The translations under genes and the position numbers were made by a program. The notes under the pieces are model-generated. The model made no database searches, was not told the origin of the DNA, and saw only the letters and a program-made list of their open reading frames with translations. From DASSHC01 sp035693105 (GTDB lineage: Bacteria > Chloroflexota > Chloroflexia > Thermomicrobiales > Thermomicrobiaceae), in assembly GCA_035693105.1 (NCBI GenBank), contig DASSHC010000490.1, forward strand, positions 1 to 7,519: 7,519 nt of DNA, in the 5' to 3' direction. How positions within the stretch are numbered: the first letter of the stretch is position 1; each line of letters starts with the position of its first letter. This document shows positions 5,324 through 7,519 of this stretch, piece after piece.

Positions 5324-5332
5324 AGTGTATCA
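5324..5332 (-). promoter_or_regulatory. Candidate extended -10 promoter of the toxin-antitoxin operon
   Basis: On the minus strand TGATACACT reads as TGn plus the hexamer TACACT (four of six matches to TATAAT). There is no convincing -35. Initiation would fall near 5317 and leave a leader of about 24 bases before the TTG start, which fits the ribosome binding site at 5298-5305. The element overlaps an imperfect palindrome, TACnnTAnnGTA (5318-5329), a plausible site for autorepression by the antitoxin. Confidence 0.45.
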
Positions 5333-5367
5333 AGTGAGACCGCCGCCGCGCAGTTCGACCCGCCCGC

Positions 5368-6609
5368 CTACTCGTCGTTGAGGGAGACGGCGCGGTTATC
5401 GCTGGGGAAGTCGCGGCGCCGGCGACCGAGCGGCGGCAGCGGGCCGGTGCCCGTACCCGTGCCTGTACCCGTGCCCATGCCGGTCGACTGCGGCCGGTCG
5501 AACATCTCCAGCAGCAGCAGGCCCTCCAGCTCGACGAACTCGTACATGCGCATCATCTGCTGCAATTCCGGATCGCTGTGGCGGTAGAGTCCGTCGATCA
5601 GGCCGTGCGCCACCACCGGCTCGAACATCTTCGAGAACTTGTTGTTCTGAATCGCGATGAAGAGCTTGTACAGGTCGACCAGCTCCGTCGGCGTAATCGC
5701 CGTGTTCTGGTCGCTGATGATGATCTTGCCGGCGGCCATGCGCACCTTGAGCCGGTTCTCAATCGCGAAGCGGTTGAGCTGGTTCTCGAACTCCAGCGCC
5801 ACGCGCGCGTGGTCGTAGAGGCAGAGCTTCATATAGATCGACTCGACCGCGCGATTGAACAGCTCGATGACCTTGTGCTTGTTGGGCGGCACGGCCTCGA
5901 TGTAGCCAGCCCGCACCAGATGGAAGAGCGCGCGGGCGGTCTGGAACTGGGTCAGGCCCGCCTCGCGAGCGATCGCTACCACGTCGCGCTGGCCGTCGAC
6001 CAGGGCGAAGACGAGACGTAGCTCGAAGGGCGGCGGGCCGATCGGCTGGCGCCGGCGAGAGCGGAAGATCATGTAGACCGAGGGCACCACCGGGCTGACC
6101 TCGATCCACTCGTCGACCCGGCGCGTCCCCTCGATGATGATCTGCATGCTGTCGACATCGACCGCCACCCCGCCCTCGCGGACCACCTCCTCGGCGTTGA
6201 AGGTGAAGACGCAGTTGCGCCAGAGGAAGAGGGTGTAGATCGAGATCTCCAGCAATTGCTCCTGGCAGCGGCGCAGATCCGCCTCGTCTACCGTGCCGGC
6301 CTCGAGCAGGTGGCGCAGCACCGCGTCCTCGCTGCGGATTCCGTTGGCGTAGAGGCCCTCCACTTGCTCGCGGCTCACCTTCCCCAGCCGCAGCAGCAGC
6401 TCGGTCAGTGACGGCAGCCGGCTGCCGGCCGCGACGTAGCTGATGCGGCCCTCCTCGAAGGTCACGGTGCGCGAGTTCCAACCCTGGATCAGCGTCACCG
6501 TCCCGGTCTTGCGCGTGAAGCTGAGCATCTGGAGAAGGTCGGAGATGCTGAAGGCGGCCAGGCGGCCTTGCAGATCGATATCCGACTCCAACTCGCGCGT
6601 CTTCGTCAT
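5368..6609 (-). CDS. DUF4388/PATAN-type regulatory protein with Gly-Thr repeat tail
   Basis: The 413-residue protein begins with a domain like DUF4388/PATAN (about 11-140): DLQGRLAAFSISDLLQMLSF, then KTGTVTLIQG and VTFEEGRISYVAAG, which matches the N-terminal part of PatA-type and related response-regulator-associated proteins. The segment LVDGQRDVVAIAREAGLTQF, continuing to LVRAGYIEAVPP (203-242), resembles a winged-helix unit. A helical region (245-370) may mediate oligomerisation or binding. The tail has alternating Gly and Thr (376-389), then a basic patch RRRR (396-399). No membrane segment is seen, so it should be cytosolic. PATAN domains are linked to signalling and polarity in cyanobacteria and other phyla; the exact role here is unknown. 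The ATG at 6609 has GGAGGG about 10 bases upstream. It follows the SGNH hydrolase gene by 21 bases and probably shares its transcript. Confidence 0.88.
   Translation of the reverse strand: MTKTRELESDIDLQGRLAAFSISDLLQMLSFTRKTGTVTLIQGWNSRTVTFEEGRISYVAAGSRLPSLTELLLRLGKVSREQVEGLYANGIRSEDAVLRHLLEAGTVDEADLRRCQEQLLEISIYTLFLWRNCVFTFNAEEVVREGGVAVDVDSMQIIIEGTRRVDEWIEVSPVVPSVYMIFRSRRRQPIGPPPFELRLVFALVDGQRDVVAIAREAGLTQFQTARALFHLVRAGYIEAVPPNKHKVIELFNRAVESIYMKLCLYDHARVALEFENQLNRFAIENRLKVRMAAGKIIISDQNTAITPTELVDLYKLFIAIQNNKFSKMFEPVVAHGLIDGLYRHSDPELQQMMRMYEFVELEGLLLLEMFDRPQSTGMGTGTGTGTGTGPLPPLGRRRRDFPSDNRAVSLNDE
5443..5481. repeat. Imperfect hexanucleotide tandem repeat inside the DUF4388 gene
   Basis: Six-base units of the form cccgtg/cccgta recur about six times (read on the plus strand) and encode alternating Gly and Thr on the minus strand. 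Synonymous differences between units (ACG, ACA, ACC; GGC, GGT) show that the array is not freshly expanded. The repeat keeps the frame, so length change would alter only the linker between the helical region and the basic C-terminus. Confidence 0.75.
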
Positions 6610-6630
6610 CGCCCCGTTCCCTCCCCGCTC

Positions 6631-7519
6631 CTAGCTGCCCGGCAGCGCGACGTTGACCTCGGCCGTGGCCTCGTTGCCCGCCAGATCACGCGCCTTGACC
6701 GTCAGCATAGCCCGCGGCTGTGCGTAGTCCCGCGCATCCCAAACGCCGATGTAGGCCTGCTGTGACGGGACATAGAGCAGGCTCTCGATCGCTTTGCCGT
6801 CGACCCAGAGCGAGACATCGGTCACGCCGACGGTATCGCTCGCCACGACACGCACGGTCGGGGTGCGGCGCCCCAGCGTGCCGGCGGCGGGCGACTGGAC
6901 GGCGATGCTCGGCGCCTGGGTGTCCAAGCCGAGCGCGGTCCAGACCAAGCGGGCGATGGCGGCGTGCCCGGCGTTGTTCGGATGGATGTCGTTGGGGTAC
7001 CAGGTCCAGCGGCTGATCTGGCCACGGAAGGCCGGCTCCAGATCGGCGACCCTCATCCCCTGCGCCTGCGCCGCCGCGCGGATCACCTCGTTGAACTGGT
7101 GCAGCCACCAGGCGTCCGAGCCCTGCTGGTTCGGGTTGCCCTCGCTCAGGTCGTAGTAGGTCGTCACCACGACGGCCGGTTTGAGATCGCCCAGCGCGGC
7201 GCGGATGGCGGCCAGCGCCTGGGGATAGCTCGTTTTGAACTGGTCGAGGCCGGCCTGCCGCTCGGCGGTACTCTGGCTCTGCAACGCCAGCACGTCGTTG
7301 CCCCCCAGCGTGATGGTCACCGCGCGCAGCTCGGCGCCGCTCGCCGTGAGCTGCGCCAGCTCCTGCTGGAAGCGCTGCAACTGCCCGTGCATGAAGCTCG
7401 CGGTCGTCTCCCCGGGCACCGCCAGATTCACGAGCTGCGTGCTCGGCATCAGGTTGTCGACCAACGCCGGATAGCCGCGCTCGCGCGGCAGGCTGGTCAC
7501 CAGCCCGGCGGCGATCGAG
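6631..7519 (-). CDS. SGNH/GDSL hydrolase with C-terminal Ig-like domain (5' end cut)
   Basis: The 295 visible residues lack the N-terminus, which lies beyond the window. The first complete codon (7518-7516) is Ser in SIAAG, the form of block I GDSIAxG, so it is probably the catalytic serine. The other SGNH blocks follow: NLAVPGETT with G36 (block II), TLGGND with N74 (block III), and NDIHPNNAGH with D177 and H179 (block V), all counted from that serine. These enzymes are esterases, lipases or carbohydrate deacetylases. From about residue 200 an Ig-like beta domain follows (PTVRVVASDTVGVTDVSLWV, ending AGNEATAEVNVAL), typical of exported or surface enzymes, so a signal peptide is expected upstream but cannot be seen. 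The GTG at 7500 is internal and not the start, since it would remove the nucleophile. The DUF4388 gene follows 21 bases downstream. Confidence 0.9.
   Translation of the reverse strand, partial: SIAAGLVTSLPRERGYPALVDNLMPSTQLVNLAVPGETTASFMHGQLQRFQQELAQLTASGAELRAVTITLGGNDVLALQSQSTAERQAGLDQFKTSYPQALAAIRAALGDLKPAVVVTTYYDLSEGNPNQQGSDAWWLHQFNEVIRAAAQAQGMRVADLEPAFRGQISRWTWYPNDIHPNNAGHAAIARLVWTALGLDTQAPSIAVQSPAAGTLGRRTPTVRVVASDTVGVTDVSLWVDGKAIESLLYVPSQQAYIGVWDARDYAQPRAMLTVKARDLAGNEATAEVNVALPGS

Noticed and set aside
5759..6481. 240-codon minus-strand frame and a 147-codon plus-strand frame inside the DUF4388 gene
   Set aside because: These are shadows of the strongly supported DUF4388 frame. Their Arg/Gly/Ala-rich composition matches out-of-frame reading of GC-rich coding DNA.
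7498..7500. GTG as the start of the SGNH hydrolase
   Set aside because: The frame continues upstream through SIAAG, which contains the probable catalytic serine, so the gene is cut by the window edge.

Overview
The window is GC-rich and carries bacterial genes with clear Shine-Dalgarno sites. A deazaflavin (F420)-dependent nitroreductase-family protein and a DUF4388/PATAN-type protein, together with the base composition, suggest an F420-making, high-GC lineage. A Chloroflexota of the Thermomicrobia/Sphaerobacter kind fits best and an actinobacterium is the alternative. This is inference, because the window holds no marker gene.

Layout. Positions 1-1333, plus strand: the tail of an unrecognised gene, then a chloramphenicol 3-O-phosphotransferase-like P-loop kinase whose stop codon overlaps the start of an F420-dependent nitroreductase-family gene. 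Positions 1347-2332, minus strand: three small uncharacterised genes of 114, 71 and 68 codons, each with its own ribosome binding site. Positions 2333-3504: about 1.2 kb with no confident gene. It holds a strong 11-bp hairpin next to a 15-bp palindrome, two weakly supported short minus-strand ORFs, and an extended -10 promoter pointing right. Positions 3505-4077, plus strand: a 190-residue, probably beta-rich protein of unknown function.

Positions 5332-4103, minus strand, form a compact three-gene unit: an AbrB/MazE-type antitoxin with a probable TTG start, a VapC-type PIN-domain ribonuclease toxin overlapping it by 4 bases, and a NUDIX hydrolase whose ribosome binding site contains the toxin's stop codon. 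An extended -10 element lies just ahead of the antitoxin. Positions 7519-5368, minus strand: an SGNH/GDSL hydrolase with a C-terminal Ig-like domain, cut by the window edge at its catalytic serine, followed 21 bases later by a 413-residue DUF4388/PATAN-type protein with a Gly-Thr repeat tail.

No tRNA, rRNA, CRISPR array, transposase or phage gene was seen. The most notable points are the toxin-antitoxin-NUDIX unit and its start-site architecture, the phosphotransferase/F420-enzyme pair, and the structured but gene-poor interval around 2333-3504.
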